Positions 62,746-64,000 of a stretch of DNA of 64,000 nt are shown here, piece after piece. Position numbers and translations under genes: made by a program. The stretch spans positions 416,946-480,945 of the forward strand of contig NZ_JH556657.1 in assembly GCF_000179595.2 (NCBI RefSeq), read 5' to 3'. The DNA is from Acetivibrio cellulolyticus CD2. Lineage in GTDB: Bacteria; Bacillota; Clostridia; Acetivibrionales; Acetivibrionaceae. Every line of letters starts with the position of its first letter. Position 1 is the stretch's first letter. Under the pieces are notes generated by a model. The model ran no database searches, was not told where the DNA came from, and saw nothing but the letters and a program-made list of their open reading frames with translations.

Positions 62746-64000
62746 TGACAAGAATACTGAAGCAGCCAAATAATCAACAAAATGGTACTGACAAGAGTAA
62801 TTTTGAAGGTATTTCAAATACAAAGCCGTTTAAGATAGACAAAAAAGATATGATTATTATGTCAGTTATGACGCTTGTATATGCAGTAATTGCAATTTAT
62901 AACCTAGGCTCTACAAATGTACCGGAGACTTACTGGAAACCGTCTGCATTGGGTACTACTTTTAGTGTAAATTTTGACCGTGAATATGACATTTCAAAAA
63001 TAGCCTTCTATAATGGAGTTGCAGACCTAAATTTAAGGATCGAATATCTTAGGCCGGATGGTAATTACGAACCTGTTGCTACAATAAAGCAGGATGTGTA
63101 TAAAGCATTTATGTGGGATTCCGTAGTTACACAGTTTAAGGCTAAGACACTTAGATTTAAGGTGCAGAAAATCGGAGGCACTTTAAATGAAATAGTCTTC
63201 TTTGAGCAGGGCAGCAAAGAACCTATAAAGAATTTCACTGTGGAAACTGAAAAAGTGAGCCAGAACGATAAGGGTACAGTGCAAAACCTTTTTGATGAAC
63301 TGGATGTTGGGGATTATGAAAACAACTACATGAATTCAACCTATTTTGATGAAATATATTTTCCAAGGACAGCATTCGAGAACATAAACCGTATGGAACC
63401 ATACGAGACTACACATCCGCCTCTTGGAAAGGATATTATGGCTTTGGGCTTGCTTATTTTTGGTGTAAACCCATTTGGATGGCGTATAATGGGAACTTTG
63501 TTTGGAGTTGCTATGATTCCGCTTATGTATCTTTTTGGCAAGAAGATATTCCGCAAGAGGATATACGGATTTATCAGTGCATTCCTAATTATGTTTGAGT
63601 GTATGCATTTTGCTCAGACAAGAATTGGTACAATTGATTCATATGCAGGGTTCTTTGTAATTCTGGCGTATTATTTTATGTATGATAGCTTTATGAACAA
63701 GTCATATGAAGTGGGATTCAAAAAGAGTTTATTGCCGCTGATGCTTGCCGGAATATGCTGGGGGCTTGGCTCTGCAAGTAAATGGACTGCGGTATATGCA
63801 GGTGGCGGTCTTGCAGTTCTTTACTTCACTTCGAAGTTCCTCGAATATAAGAGTTATGAAAAGTCGTTGAGGAAAAAAGCATTATCAGGGGGTGCAAGGC
63901 AATCTAAAATACGTGAGTGGTTTTCTAATAACTTTGTGCGCACATCCTTGGCCTGTGTAATATTTTTTGTAGTGATACCGGTAATACTATACACTGCTTC
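62745..64000 (+). CDS. PMT-family protein O-mannosyltransferase (partial, runs off window)
   Basis: At least 418 residues, 3' end outside the window. The ATG overlaps the preceding TGA. The first membrane span (MIIMSVMTLVYAVIAIYNLG) is followed by a discoidin-like insert (YWKPSALGTTFSVNFDREYD to LNEIVFFEQ). The PMT core follows: STYFDEIYFPRTAF with the catalytic Asp-Glu, then MEPYETTHPPLGKDIMALGL and several spans (about 63,480-64,000). The family transfers mannose from a lipid carrier to secreted proteins. The N-terminal insert is unusual and could bind sugar. Coupled to the upstream CBM protein. Confidence 0.85.
   Translation, partial: MTRILKQPNNQQNGTDKSNFEGISNTKPFKIDKKDMIIMSVMTLVYAVIAIYNLGSTNVPETYWKPSALGTTFSVNFDREYDISKIAFYNGVADLNLRIEYLRPDGNYEPVATIKQDVYKAFMWDSVVTQFKAKTLRFKVQKIGGTLNEIVFFEQGSKEPIKNFTVETEKVSQNDKGTVQNLFDELDVGDYENNYMNSTYFDEIYFPRTAFENINRMEPYETTHPPLGKDIMALGLLIFGVNPFGWRIMGTLFGVAMIPLMYLFGKKIFRKRIYGFISAFLIMFECMHFAQTRIGTIDSYAGFFVILAYYFMYDSFMNKSYEVGFKKSLLPLMLAGICWGLGSASKWTAVYAGGGLAVLYFTSKFLEYKSYEKSLRKKALSGGARQSKIREWFSNNFVRTSLACVIFFVVIPVILYTA

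Overview
The window is low-GC, Gram-positive DNA of the anaerobic, spore-forming Clostridia. Signs of this are strong AGGAGG-type ribosome sites, TTG/GTG starts, a T-box leader, a Spo0E-like protein, a GerMN lipoprotein and a DivIVA-like protein. A GH3 beta-glucosidase, ROK glucokinase, alpha-glucan phosphorylase, a CenC-like carbohydrate-binding membrane protein and a PMT-type mannosyltransferase suggest a cellulolytic relative of Acetivibrio/Ruminiclostridium. That placement is inference.

Region 1 (1-14,100) is a defence island bounded by insertion-sequence debris. It opens with a frameshifted tyrosine recombinase tail, an IS21 istB 3' remnant and a decayed three-repeat CRISPR remnant. A compact operon (1358-9971) follows: an HD-less cas10 with an intact GGDD, four Cas7-like RAMP genes, a Csx10-like RAMP, two small helical proteins, a short membrane-anchored SAVED/CARF-like protein and cas6. 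It is best read as a type III-D-like system whose cyclic oligoadenylate signal would act on a membrane effector. Array 1 (19 repeats, decaying away from cas6) follows, then a DUF6602-like nuclease candidate. After that comes a diverged duplicate of the cas6 3' end and leader driving array 2 (9 full repeats with a variant sequence). Array 2 ends in a second istB remnant. No cas1 or cas2 is present.

Region 2 (14,100-19,350) has an endonuclease Q-like PHP gene and a second copy lacking its N-terminus. A complete IS66-family element with terminal inverted repeats and flanking direct repeats lies between them.

Region 3 (19,350-34,500) is mostly chromosomal housekeeping: glucan phosphorylase, a membrane metalloprotease, a CsoR-type repressor, thioredoxin, a DivIVA-like protein, a T-box-controlled Lrp/aminotransferase operon, a HAD phosphatase, a Spo0E-like gene divergent from an XRE regulator, prfB with its programmed frameshift, and a large secreted stalk-domain protein.

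Region 4 (34,500-49,800) carries larB-larC, a radical SAM gene, guaA, two transporters and the purE-F-M-N-H-D cluster. Region 5 (49,900-64,000) carries GH3 and glucokinase genes, then nadD-yqeK-lytR_C-rsfS, an acyl-CoA ligase, a DD-carboxypeptidase, a ComEA-like protein, a GerMN lipoprotein, a small membrane protein, a BlaI-type repressor and a CBM/mannosyltransferase pair that runs off the end. A family of short two-hairpin elements recurs between genes from 24.8 kb onward.
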